Part shown: positions 43,379-51,939 of the stretch, piece after piece
Numbering within the stretch: the stretch's first letter is position 1
How the letters are laid out: each line of letters opens with the position of its first letter
NCBI GenBank assembly: GCA_049649525.1
Contig: JBARZE010000038.1
Location: 1 to 64,000 of the forward strand
Source: JAAURB01 sp049649525
GTDB taxonomy: Bacteria; Cyanobacteriota; Cyanobacteriia; Cyanobacteriales; Microcoleaceae
Direction of reading: 5' to 3'
DNA: 64,000 nt
Position numbers and translations under genes: made by a program
Notes under the pieces: generated by a model
The model's database searches: none
What the model saw: the letters and a program-made list of their open reading frames with translations, nothing else
What the model was told of the DNA's origin: nothing

Positions 43379-45079
43379 ATGATTGGAATTTGCAACGAAA
43401 TACCACAGTTACTAGGGAGTAGGATACTGACCCTATCTCACCTACAGTTGGCTCAACAGACCACTGGTAATACTCCTAATCCATTTGGACTGGGAGGATT
43501 ATCCATTGGTTCATTTAGTGTAATGGATCTTATTGTCGCCCTAGCGATATTGATTATCGGTTACATTATTGCTCTGTTTGTCAAAGCCTTAGTCAAGAGC
43601 CTGCTAAAAAAAACGGATGTAGACAACAAGATCGCGTCTTGGGTCTCCGGTGGGCGGACTGATGCAAATACTTTGCCAGTTGAAGAATGGATTGGTAGCA
43701 CTGTTTTCTGGCTAATATTCCTATTTGCCATTATTGGCTTCTTGGAAAGACTCCAGTTAAGCTCTGCATCGAGTCCCTTAACTTCACTGCTCAATCAGAT
43801 CACTGAATTTATCCCTCGGGTGCTAGCAGCTGCAGCGTTGCTCGGAATCGCCTGGATTGTAGCAACTTTAGTCCGAGCATTAGTAGTTAGAGTCTTAGAC
43901 ACTTTCGGATTAGATCGCCGCCTCAATAACCAGGTAGGCAATGATACAACATCGACAACAAGCAGCAGCACAACGACCACATCGAATCAGTTTTCCTTAA
44001 GCGAAACCATCGGAAATGCGCTGTACTGGTTCATCTTTTTGCTCTTCCTGCTGCCCATTCTGGATACTTTGAGCTTACAAGGTTTGCTGACCCCCATTCA
44101 GCAAATGCTCAATGAAGTCCTATTTATGTTGCCGAATATTTTGGCAGCGATCTTAATTGGTGCCACAGGTTGGGTGATTGCTCAAGTGGTTCGTAAGATT
44201 GTTACTAACTTACTGAGCGCGATTGGTACCGATCAATTCGGCAACCGATTTGGTTTATCTCAAGCGACTGGGACTCAAGGCTTATCCTCGATTATTGGAA
44301 CGGTTGTTTATGTTCTAATTTTAATCCCGATTGCGATCGCGGCATTAAATGCATTACAAATCGATGCGATTTCTGTCCCTGCCATTGAAATGTTGAGCCA
44401 AGTGCTGAACATTATTCCTCAAATCTTCGCCGCTGCGGTGATTCTGACGGTATTCTATGTGATTGGTCGCTTTGTGAGTGAGTTACTCACCAATATTCTC
44501 AGTAGTTTTGGCTTCAACAAGCTATTTTACTGGCTGGGACTGCAATCAACCCCTCCGGTCGAGCGAACAGTCTATACACCGTCTGGGGCTTCAGAACCCG
44601 GAGAACCGACTATTCTTCAACCCAGCAGCACCAGCAAAACTCCTTCAGAGATCGCAGGTATTGTGGCGTTTGTCGGCATCATGCTATTTGCTGTGGTGAC
44701 TGCAACCGATATTCTAGGTTTAGCCTCCCTAACGCTAATCTTAGAACAAATTATCGTGATTGCTGGGCGAGTCTTAATTGGTGTGATCGTGTTTGCCGTG
44801 GGTTTATATTTTGCTAACCTCGCTTACAAACTCGTTTACAGCTCCGGCTCAAGCACCTCACAGCTACTGGCTCAAACCGCTCGAATTGCGATTATTGTCT
44901 TTGTTGGCGCAATGGCCCTGCAGATGATGGGTATTGCCAGTGATATTGTTAACCTGGCCTTCGGTTTACTCCTGGGCGCGATCGCTGTCGCAGTTGCTAT
45001 CTCATTCGGGTTAGGTGGCCGAGATATTGCCGCAGAAGAAATTCGTAATTTCCTAAGCGGATTTAAACGCAAGCAATAA
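43379..45079 (+). CDS. MscS-like conserved TM-helix-repeat membrane protein
   Basis: The 566-residue protein is built from about five repeats of the conserved TM-helix unit found in some mechanosensitive-channel relatives. Each repeat has a membrane helix with a Gly-rich start followed by a short helix (for example ETIGNALYWFIFLLFLLPIL, LPNILAAILIGATGWVIAQV, SSIIGTVVYVLILIPIAIA, FGLLLGAIAVAVAISFGLGG). Two Thr/Ser-rich cytosolic loops interrupt it. The final segment GGRDIAAEEIRNF resembles the end of the MscS pore region, but the beta domain of true MscS channels is absent. It probably forms a membrane channel or scaffold for osmotic release; function is inference. A strong terminator follows. 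Confidence 0.82.
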   Translation: MIGICNEIPQLLGSRILTLSHLQLAQQTTGNTPNPFGLGGLSIGSFSVMDLIVALAILIIGYIIALFVKALVKSLLKKTDVDNKIASWVSGGRTDANTLPVEEWIGSTVFWLIFLFAIIGFLERLQLSSASSPLTSLLNQITEFIPRVLAAAALLGIAWIVATLVRALVVRVLDTFGLDRRLNNQVGNDTTSTTSSSTTTTSNQFSLSETIGNALYWFIFLLFLLPILDTLSLQGLLTPIQQMLNEVLFMLPNILAAILIGATGWVIAQVVRKIVTNLLSAIGTDQFGNRFGLSQATGTQGLSSIIGTVVYVLILIPIAIAALNALQIDAISVPAIEMLSQVLNIIPQIFAAAVILTVFYVIGRFVSELLTNILSSFGFNKLFYWLGLQSTPPVERTVYTPSGASEPGEPTILQPSSTSKTPSEIAGIVAFVGIMLFAVVTATDILGLASLTLILEQIIVIAGRVLIGVIVFAVGLYFANLAYKLVYSSGSSTSQLLAQTARIAIIVFVGAMALQMMGIASDIVNLAFGLLLGAIAVAVAISFGLGGRDIAAEEIRNFLSGFKRKQ

Positions 45080-45119
45080 TTTATTGGCTTCTAGCTTAAA
45101 TCTGACTCAAGTCAATTTA

Positions 45120-45152
45120 CCCCTGTCAATCCCATCAAGACAGGGGTTTTTT
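45120..45152 (+). terminator. Rho-independent terminator after the TM-helix-repeat gene
   Basis: CCCCTGTC (45120-45127) and GACAGGGG (45139-45146) form a perfect 8-bp GC-rich stem with an 11-nt loop, followed immediately by six T. It lies 41 bp after the stop codon at 45079. This is the clearest intrinsic terminator in the window. Confidence 0.92.
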
Positions 45153-45270
45153 ATTACAAAACAGCCAATACCCGCAACTCAAATATTGAGTCATTCTTAA
45201 TGCAGAGTAGGGAGTGGGGTAACACTTACGACTAGCGATCGCGCCTGCGTCAGTTGCCCAAGATTGCATA

Positions 45271-45424
45271 CGACTTGCACTCAGCGCCAGGGAGTAATGA
45301 GTAATGAGTAATGAGTAGAGTTTATGATAATTGCCCGTGGGTATGAATTCATCATTCATAATTCATCATTCATCATTAATAATTTATCATTCATTTATCA
45401 GTGGGCTGTTCAATGTTCAATGCT
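45271..45424 (+). repeat. Mosaic repeat arm B (inverted relative to 42413-42540)
   Basis: The segment matches the reverse complement of arm A, but three extra TAATGAG heptamers sit between GGGAGTA and GAGTTTATG (45292-45315) and further ATTCATC heptamers lie in the middle. It includes GCCCGTGGGTAT and TTATCAGTGGGCTGTTCAAT. Heptamer STRR arrays of TCATAAT continue at 45424-45452 and 45521-45551. No gene is supported in 45153-45569. Confidence 0.85.
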
Positions 45425-45520
45425 CATAATTCATAATTCATAATTCATAATTAAGTAGTTATAAATCTCGAGTGATTACTCTTTACTCAATCCAATCCTT
45501 GACTATAATCTCAATCCCAC

Positions 45521-45551
45521 TCATAATTCATAATTCATAACTCATAATTCA
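45521..45551. repeat. STRR heptamer array upstream of ycf51
   Basis: About four tandem TCATAAT-type heptamers end 18 bp before the ATG at 45570. The ribosome-binding site (GAAGGTGAC, about 45554-45562) lies between them, so the array sits within the 5' leader of the Ycf51 gene. Confidence 0.85.
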
Positions 45552-45569
45552 GATGAAGGTGACAAATTA

Positions 45570-46106
45570 ATGCTGAGCAATGCCGAAGTGCTAAGTTATT
45601 CTAAATGGTTTGGTCTACTGACCTTGGTTTTTGCCGCCATCACAGTGTTGGGGTTTATTTTTAAATGGGGAATTCGCTTCCGACTGGTAGGAGCCACTGC
45701 TTTTATGGGGGTTTTAACTGGCGGAGTGATCGGGTTAGGCTTGGGATTATTTGATCGCACTGAAATTCCGAATGCGGTTCGTTATAGCCGTGTATTTGAT
45801 AATGGTGCGCGTGAAATTGTCATTGCTGTCCCCTCAGACATTAGCCCAACTCAACTCGAGGCAACTCTGCAACAAGCAGCAGGTGATTTGTTTTCTCCGG
45901 GACGAATGGGGCGCTCTGACCAATTTATGACTATTCGTGCCCGTACTATCATTCATCCAGAAATTGGTGTCTCAGAACCGGTTTATGTTGGAGCGGTGAA
46001 ACGTTCGGTTTATCAACGAGAAGATAACAATTTACAGATCCAGGTTTTTTCAGAGCGTTTGGCTCATGTACAAGATTATCAATCACCGCAAACCCAGGAA
46101 TCTTAG
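45570..46106 (+). CDS. ycf51: Ycf51/DUF2518 family membrane protein
   Basis: The 178-residue protein has two N-terminal membrane helices (about 14-33 and 42-62; YSKWFGLLTLVFAAITVLGF) and a soluble domain with IPNAVRYSRVFDNG, SPTQLEATLQQAAGDLFSPG and FMTIRARTIIHPE. These match my recollection of the cyanobacterial/plastid Ycf51 (DUF2518) family, whose function is unknown; close homologues occur in some algal plastid genomes. The start is supported by the upstream GAAGGTGAC. The gene stands alone between a repeat-filled leader and a TPR gene 114 bp downstream. Confidence 0.8.
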   Translation: MLSNAEVLSYSKWFGLLTLVFAAITVLGFIFKWGIRFRLVGATAFMGVLTGGVIGLGLGLFDRTEIPNAVRYSRVFDNGAREIVIAVPSDISPTQLEATLQQAAGDLFSPGRMGRSDQFMTIRARTIIHPEIGVSEPVYVGAVKRSVYQREDNNLQIQVFSERLAHVQDYQSPQTQES

Positions 46107-46220
46107 GCTATTCGGCATGATCTATTGTCGAAAAATTTAGAGTTTTTTATCATGCATAGATGGATTTATTCAGCCTACTGTGTATTCTCTAATTTGAAGG
46201 CTTAGACTGATAAAATCATT

Positions 46221-47354
46221 ATGGCTCGCAATCCCGCAACGGAAGCACAGATCTTGTTTGAGAAAGGTAATCAGTGTTTGGCAGCTCGTCAATTTGAGCA
46301 AGCCCTCACTTATTTGGATGAAAGTCTAAACCTTCATGCTCAAAATGCTGAGGCTTGGGAATGTCGAGGATGGGTATTAACTTATTTAAAGCAGTACGAT
46401 GCCGCACTCGTTAGCTTTGAAAAATCATTAGTGATTGATGAGAATAATCTGCGGGTTTGGTTAAATCGCGGTCTGTTGCTGGCTGAAATCGAACAGCACG
46501 AAACGGCTATTTCTAGTTTTGACCAGGTTATTATCCGAGAACCGCACCATTATGAAGCTTGGGGAAATAGAGCGACTTCTTTGATTCAATTAAATCGGAA
46601 TTCAGAAGCAGTTGGGTGTTACGATCGCGCTCTCAAAATTAACCCGAGCTATTATAAAGCGTGGAGTAATCGGGGTAATGCTTTAGTTAATATTGGCCGT
46701 TTGAAAGCCGCTCTTTACAGCTTTAACAAAGCCCTGAGTTTACAACCCGATGATCCTGAAGTTTGGTACAATCAAGGGTGTGTTTATTTGGCACTGGAGA
46801 ATTACGAAAAGTCTGTTGCATCATACGACAAAGCGATTGAAATTCAACCCAATCATGTTAGTGCTTGGCTCAATAAAGGGGTCGCATTAGCGGGTTTAAA
46901 TCAACCTGAATTTGAGTTAGCTTGTTATGATCGCGCCATCGCAATTGATCCACAGGAAACTCACGCTTGGAATAATCGCGGATTAGCCTTAAGGCAAATG
47001 GGTCAAACTCAAGAGGCGATCGCAGCTTATGAGGTTGCATTACAATGTGACCCTCAAAATTATGAAGCGTGGGACAATCGAGGTTATGCACTGATTAAAT
47101 TAGGCAAATATCAAGAGGCTTTAACGAGCATTGAAAACGCTCTTAGAGTTAAGCCAGATCATACAGATAGTCTGTACAATAAAGGTTACTGTTATACCTG
47201 TCAAGGCCAGATAAAATTAGCTATTGATTATATTACAAGAGCGATTCAGCTTGATCCTCAAAAGTATTTATCGGCTGCTAAAACTGATCCAGACTTAGCT
47301 CGGCTGCGTGATAATGAACAATTTCTGGCTCTATTACGCAGCTCATTTATGTGA
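46221..47354 (+). CDS. Tetratricopeptide repeat (TPR) protein
   Basis: The 377-residue protein is almost entirely TPR: about nine to ten 34-residue units starting near residue 8. The pattern is W/A-x-NxG-xxLxxLxxxxxAixxYdrAixixP (for example AWNNRGLALRQMGQTQEAIA, VWYNQGCVYLALENYEKSVA). There is no signal peptide or other domain, so it is a cytosolic protein-interaction scaffold. TPRs of this tidy type are abundant in cyanobacteria and have no single function. It is 212 bp upstream of pyk on the same strand. Confidence 0.92.
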   Translation: MARNPATEAQILFEKGNQCLAARQFEQALTYLDESLNLHAQNAEAWECRGWVLTYLKQYDAALVSFEKSLVIDENNLRVWLNRGLLLAEIEQHETAISSFDQVIIREPHHYEAWGNRATSLIQLNRNSEAVGCYDRALKINPSYYKAWSNRGNALVNIGRLKAALYSFNKALSLQPDDPEVWYNQGCVYLALENYEKSVASYDKAIEIQPNHVSAWLNKGVALAGLNQPEFELACYDRAIAIDPQETHAWNNRGLALRQMGQTQEAIAAYEVALQCDPQNYEAWDNRGYALIKLGKYQEALTSIENALRVKPDHTDSLYNKGYCYTCQGQIKLAIDYITRAIQLDPQKYLSAAKTDPDLARLRDNEQFLALLRSSFM

Positions 47355-47566
47355 GGTACCTACACCGGATGATTTGCAAATTGCTCTGGCGTTACCCGTC
47401 ACCCTGGGCAGTCGATGGCGATACGACTCAATCACGCGATTACCAAAAGCAGCAGAATCAACAGATCCCAACAATAAACGAAAAAGATCTGTTTCTGGGT
47501 CAATAGCATGGTTAAATTTGGAGTGAGGATTTTGTCCAGTTGTTCATCCCCCTGAGATTGTCATTC

Positions 47567-49333
47567 ATGCGATCGCCATCGTTTCTCCATCGAACTAAAA
47601 TTGTTGCCACTATCGGCCCTGCTACTCAAAGCCCTGATGTCCTGCGGGCATTAATTGAAGCGGGAGCAACCACGTTACGCTTAAACTTTTCTCATGGAAC
47701 CCTTGAAGATCATCAACGGAGTATTCGTTTAATCCGACAAACGTCTTTTGAGCTAAATCAGCCTGTCGGTATTTTACAAGATTTACAAGGGCCAAAAATT
47801 CGTTTGGGTAAATTTGAAAACGGCTCCATTGAACTGAAACGAGATGACCCATTTATTCTAACCAGTCACATTCTACCTGGGACTGAGAAAATTTCCTCTG
47901 TTACCTACGAACCACTTGCTTCGGAAGTCCCAGAAGGAGCAAATATCTTGTTGGATGATGGCAAGGTAGAAATGAAGGTTGAAAAAGTCGATCCGGTTGC
48001 TAAGCAATTACATTGTCGGGTGGTCGTGGGTGGCACTTTATCCAATAGTAAAGGGGTCAACTTTCCTGGGGTATATCTCTCGATCAAAGCTTTAACCGAC
48101 AAAGATAGAAAGGATTTAATGTTCGGTTTAGATCAAGGGGTGGATTGGGTTGCCCTCAGTTTCGTCCGAAATCCGCAAGATATTTTAGAAATTAAAGAAT
48201 TAATCGCCAGCGCCGGAAAAGAAGTTCCCGTCATTGCCAAAATCGAAAAACATGAGGCAATTGAACAAATGGAAGAAATTCTCACCCTCTGTAATGGGGC
48301 GATGGTGGCGCGAGGAGACCTAGGAGTAGAACTTCCGGCAGAAGATGTGCCTATCTTGCAGAAACGCCTCATTCGTACCGCTAACCGCATGGGAATTCCG
48401 GTGATTACGGCTACTCAAATGTTGGATAGTATGGTGAATAATCCTCGGGCAACGCGGGCTGAAATTTCTGATGTTGCTAATGCTATTTTTGATGGCACGG
48501 ATGCGGTGATGTTATCGAATGAAACAGCAGTGGGTAACTATCCGGTCGAAGCTGTGGCAACCATGGCGCGCATTGCTGCCCGGACTGAACTCGATACCAT
48601 TACTCGCAATGTCACTAATGTATCTGATACCGGACGCTCTATTCCTAATGCCATTAGTCAAGCGGTGGGTCAAATTGCCAAACAGTTAGATGCATCGGCT
48701 ATTATGACTTTAACTAAGACGGGGGCAACCGCTCGCAATGTTTCTAAGTTTCGACCCAAAACCCCAATTCTCGCCATTACGCCTCACGTTGATGTGGCTC
48801 GCCAACTGAGTTTAGTTTGGGGAGTCAAACCGTTATTGGTGTTGGATTTACCTTCAACGGATCAGACGTTTCAATCCGCTGTGAATGTAGCGCGTGAGAG
48901 TAGTTTACTGCAAGATGGGGATTTAGTGGTTACCACCGCTGGCACATTGCAAGGAGTACCTGGGTCTACGGATTTGATTAAGGTAGAGGTCGTCACAGCC
49001 ATTTTGGGTCGGGGAACTGGAATTGGTCAGGGAACCATCACCGGACGGGCTAAAGTGGCACAGACAGCCGCAGAATTAAATGATTTTAATCCCGGTGAGA
49101 TTATCGTCGCCCCGCACACTAATGCAGATTTTGTAGAATGTATTCGTAAAGCGGCGGGCATTATCACAGAAGCCGATAGCCTGACTAGCCATGCTGCGGT
49201 AATTGGCTTACGACTCGGAATTCCGGTCATTATTGGGATGGAAAATGCCACTCAAATTATTCGTAATGGTGTGATTTTAACCTTAGATATGCAACGCGGT
49301 GTTGTTTATTCGGGGGCAACGGGAAATCCTTAG
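47567..49333 (+). CDS. pyk: Pyruvate kinase
   Basis: I choose ATG at 47567 (MRSPSFLHRTKIVATIGPAT), giving 588 residues, a usual length for this type; an ATG at 47540 adds nine residues. The core has TLRLNFSHG (K+/ADP site), the IAKIEKHEAI region with the catalytic Lys, MVARGDLGVELP (Mg site) and TATQMLDSM. The C-terminal about 110 residues form an extra PEP-utiliser mobile domain with ADSLTSHAAVIG, found in many bacterial pyruvate kinases. It catalyses PEP plus ADP to pyruvate plus ATP in lower glycolysis. Residue-level allosteric control cannot be deduced. Confidence 0.96.
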   Translation: MRSPSFLHRTKIVATIGPATQSPDVLRALIEAGATTLRLNFSHGTLEDHQRSIRLIRQTSFELNQPVGILQDLQGPKIRLGKFENGSIELKRDDPFILTSHILPGTEKISSVTYEPLASEVPEGANILLDDGKVEMKVEKVDPVAKQLHCRVVVGGTLSNSKGVNFPGVYLSIKALTDKDRKDLMFGLDQGVDWVALSFVRNPQDILEIKELIASAGKEVPVIAKIEKHEAIEQMEEILTLCNGAMVARGDLGVELPAEDVPILQKRLIRTANRMGIPVITATQMLDSMVNNPRATRAEISDVANAIFDGTDAVMLSNETAVGNYPVEAVATMARIAARTELDTITRNVTNVSDTGRSIPNAISQAVGQIAKQLDASAIMTLTKTGATARNVSKFRPKTPILAITPHVDVARQLSLVWGVKPLLVLDLPSTDQTFQSAVNVARESSLLQDGDLVVTTAGTLQGVPGSTDLIKVEVVTAILGRGTGIGQGTITGRAKVAQTAAELNDFNPGEIIVAPHTNADFVECIRKAAGIITEADSLTSHAAVIGLRLGIPVIIGMENATQIIRNGVILTLDMQRGVVYSGATGNP

Positions 49334-49384
49334 ATCAAGGCAGACATGGGAGAGTTGGGAGTGGGGGAAGACAAGGGAGAGTAG

Positions 49385-49412
49385 GTAGAGACGTTGCATG
49401 CAACGTCTGTAC
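49385..49412. repeat. Palindromic dispersed repeat (GTAGAGACGTTGCATGCAACGTC...)
   Basis: The central 20 nt at 49389-49408 (AGACGTTGCATGCAACGTCT) are a perfect palindrome, extended to 28 nt with one mismatch. It lies 52 bp after pyk and belongs to the same family as 4721-4742 and 27589-27611. It could also act as a weak transcription stop. Confidence 0.8.
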
Positions 49413-49522
49413 GGGAGTGGGGAGTAAAAACCTGACGTGAGGAGCGCACACGCGCTTGCGAATAACTCTAATTAAAAACCCCTACTATTACACATAGTGC
49501 AAGATTGCCTGTTTCCTTGCTT

Positions 49523-49567
49523 ATGATTCACAATTCACAATTCATAATTCATAACTCATAATTTATT
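49523..49567. repeat. STRR heptamer array directly upstream of the AEC transporter start
   Basis: Tandem ATTCACA/TTCATAA-type heptamers run right up to the ATG at 49568 and leave no purine-rich ribosome-binding site. The array therefore forms the whole immediate 5' leader. Confidence 0.8.
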
Positions 49568-50464
49568 ATGAATGCTATTTTATCTGCAGTTCTCCCAGTT
49601 GGTTTGATTGTCCTTATTGGCTTTATTGCGGGTAAAGCATTATCCTTAGAACAAACAACTTTATCTCGTCTCATTCTCTATGTTTTGTTTCCGGCATTAA
49701 TCGCTGATAGTCTTTACCGTACCACTTTAACCGGAGAAGACATCATCGCCATATTTCTAGGATTCACATTAACCTATTTTATTTTAGGAATTATTGCTTG
49801 GAATATTGGTCATGCTCTCAAATTTCCCCTCGATTTAAAAAAAAGTTTAGTCGCAACGACAACTTTACCCAATTCAGGTAATATGGGGCTGCCTGTTGTG
49901 TTTTTTGCCCTCGGAGAATCAGGACTAGAACGGGCTATTATCTATCTAATTGCTTGGAATTTAGTCGTTTTAATGACCATGCCAGGTTTTTTACAAACAG
50001 GTGGTTTTTTATCCTCAATTTGGTTTACTTTAAAATTACCATTAATCTGGGCAATTTTACTCGGAATTAGTTTAAATCTATTTAATATTCAACTCCCTTG
50101 GCGATTAGATGAAGGATTGCATATTTTGTCTGAAAGTGCTATTCCTATGGCTTTAATTTTACTCGGATTACAAATTGCTGCCAGTCCTCTACAATTAAAT
50201 CGCTATGAAATAGGAGCCAGTTTAATGCGATTGTTAGGTGGTTTTTGGGTTGCTTATAGTATAGGAAAGATTATTGGACTCAACTCATTAGATTTAAAAG
50301 TTTTGGTTTTGCAAGGTTCAATGCCAACTGCAATTACAGCTTTTCTGATGGTGAATGAATTTGGCGGCGATCGAACTCGAACTGCCCGAGTTGTAGTCGT
50401 TTCAACTTTATTATCTTTCTTACTTTTACCTGTAATCTTATTTATTGTTCAAAATTGGATTTAA
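49568..50464 (+). CDS. AEC (auxin efflux carrier) family transporter
   Basis: The 298-residue protein has about ten membrane helices in two five-helix halves. It shows the AEC features: AVLPVGLIVLIGFIAGKAL at the start, the helix-break motif ATTTLPNSGNMGLPV around 100-115 (Asn/Gly crossover) and the second-half QGSMPTAITAFLMVNEFGGD. Family members export organic acids or amino acids; the substrate here is unknown. The ATG is preceded by STRR heptamers instead of a recognisable ribosome-binding site. The fructosamine kinase gene follows 51 bp later on the same strand. Confidence 0.88.
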   Translation: MNAILSAVLPVGLIVLIGFIAGKALSLEQTTLSRLILYVLFPALIADSLYRTTLTGEDIIAIFLGFTLTYFILGIIAWNIGHALKFPLDLKKSLVATTTLPNSGNMGLPVVFFALGESGLERAIIYLIAWNLVVLMTMPGFLQTGGFLSSIWFTLKLPLIWAILLGISLNLFNIQLPWRLDEGLHILSESAIPMALILLGLQIAASPLQLNRYEIGASLMRLLGGFWVAYSIGKIIGLNSLDLKVLVLQGSMPTAITAFLMVNEFGGDRTRTARVVVVSTLLSFLLLPVILFIVQNWI

Positions 50465-50515
50465 TTGATATAATAAATAGTATTATAAAACCTAAAAATA
50501 AATATAATAAAAATT

Positions 50516-51397
50516 ATGTGGGATAAAATTGCTAACCACATTTCTCAAGTTACTGGAGAATCTTTTAAAATCAGCGATCGCCGTTCTGTTAGTGGCGGTT
50601 GTATTAATCAAGGATATCGTCTCAGTAATGGTTCTCGTCATTATTTTGTTAAACTCAATCAAGCGTCTCAAGTCGCAATGTTTGAGGCGGAGATGTTAGG
50701 TGTACAGCAAATGTATTCAACTCAAACCATTCGAGTGCCTCAACCGCTTTGCTGGGGAACAGCAGAGAAATCAGCGTATATTGTCTTAGAATGGATTGAG
50801 ATGGGGGGCGGATCAAATCGTTCTGCAATGGCAGAAATGGGTCGTCAATTGGCTCAAATGCATCAATGGCAACCCGATAAAGAGTATCCCGGTTACAGTC
50901 AGTTTGGTTGGGATATTAATAATACAATTGGTTCAACACCACAAATTAATACTTGGACAGAAAACTGGATAGAATTTTGGATAGAATATAGAATTAACTA
51001 TCAGCTTAAATTAGCTCAAAAAAGAGGAAAAAATTTTAATCAAGCCGAACGTTTACTCAATAAAATCCCGGAAATATTAGCAGATTATAATCCAAAACCG
51101 TCACTCGTACACGGTGATTTATGGGGGGGAAATGCTTCTGTCACTTCAGACGGAGAACCCGTTATTTTTGATCCGGCTGCTTATTTTGGCGATCGCGAAG
51201 TGGATATTGCAATGACAGAATTATTTGGTAGTTTTTCCGCTACTTTCTATCAAGGTTATCAAGAAGTTTGGCCGTTAGAACCCGGTTATGAACGCCGTAA
51301 AACCCTTTATAATCTTTATCATATTCTGAATCATTTTAATCTCTTTGGTGGGGGTTATGCTTCTCAAGCAGAACGGATGATCCAACAACTTTTATGA
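50516..51397 (+). CDS. Fructosamine kinase family protein
   Basis: The 293-residue kinase has the aminoglycoside/choline-kinase-like fold of FN3K proteins. SVSGGCINQGYRLS forms the N-lobe, YFVKLNQ carries the ATP-site Lys, LVHGDLWGGNASV is the catalytic loop (HGDxxxxN) and VIFDPAAYFGDREVDIAM contains the DxD-like metal Asp. It should phosphorylate sugar-amine adducts on proteins (ketoamines) so they fall apart, a repair of glycation. Length and motifs match the bacterial family (about 290). It lies 51 bp after the AEC gene and is convergent with the small membrane protein gene. Confidence 0.92.
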   Translation: MWDKIANHISQVTGESFKISDRRSVSGGCINQGYRLSNGSRHYFVKLNQASQVAMFEAEMLGVQQMYSTQTIRVPQPLCWGTAEKSAYIVLEWIEMGGGSNRSAMAEMGRQLAQMHQWQPDKEYPGYSQFGWDINNTIGSTPQINTWTENWIEFWIEYRINYQLKLAQKRGKNFNQAERLLNKIPEILADYNPKPSLVHGDLWGGNASVTSDGEPVIFDPAAYFGDREVDIAMTELFGSFSATFYQGYQEVWPLEPGYERRKTLYNLYHILNHFNLFGGGYASQAERMIQQLL

Positions 51398-51478
51398 TTG
51401 TCTGAGGATTGAGGAAAAATGAGCGGATACTTTATTATCAGAAGTATACAGAATATGTAAGAAAGTACATCTTCACCC

Positions 51479-51916
51479 CTAATTCTCTTCTTTTTGCGGT
51501 TGGGTATATTCACAGAAAATATTCAATCCTACTTTAATAATATATAAGACAATAATTGTGGCGATCGCAGGACTAATTGCAATAGTTGTTACTTCGACTA
51601 AATAAACAATTAAACCCGTTAACAGCGGCGCACTACCGGGATTTTTATTAAATTCATTGATTTTAGAACGAAAGCCTTCATCACCACAAACTTCTGTTCG
51701 TAATACTTCTAAAGTAACTTGCCAAAATGAACGTTTTTTACCTTTATCAAAAGTAGCGATATTTGACTCATGAGTTTGACTCCAAAGTTGATCAAAGGCT
51801 TCATCCAATTGACCTTGATGTTGTTCTAACACCGTTAATGCTTCCTGTGCAGGATCATAATTTTGCAGCAGTTGACGCTTTTGGTTAATTTCTGTAGAAG
51901 TGTATTGAGTATTCAT
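51479..51916 (-). CDS. Small membrane protein paired with the CHAT-STAND-TPR gene
   Basis: The 145-residue protein has a soluble helical N-terminus (1-92) and one or two membrane helices (about 97-132; LLTGLIVYLVEVTTIAIS, ATIIVLYIIKVGLNIF) ending in a short charged tail. The segment DPAQEALTVLEQHQGQLDEA resembles the three-helix UBA-like pattern, but this is only a visual likeness. It begins 23 bp after the CHAT gene stop on the same strand and is almost certainly co-transcribed. A protease plus a small membrane protein is a layout seen in some conflict systems, where the small protein is a pore-former or membrane anchor. I do not recognise a named family. Confidence 0.65.
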   Translation of the reverse strand: MNTQYTSTEINQKRQLLQNYDPAQEALTVLEQHQGQLDEAFDQLWSQTHESNIATFDKGKKRSFWQVTLEVLRTEVCGDEGFRSKINEFNKNPGSAPLLTGLIVYLVEVTTIAISPAIATIIVLYIIKVGLNIFCEYTQPQKEEN

Positions 51917-51939
51917 TTTATTGTGATTTTAAATAATGG

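Noticed and set aside
47308..47526. A 72-codon forward frame overlapping the end of the TPR gene
   Set aside because: The first part is an alternative frame of the TPR gene and the remainder has no recognisable domain or ribosome-binding site.
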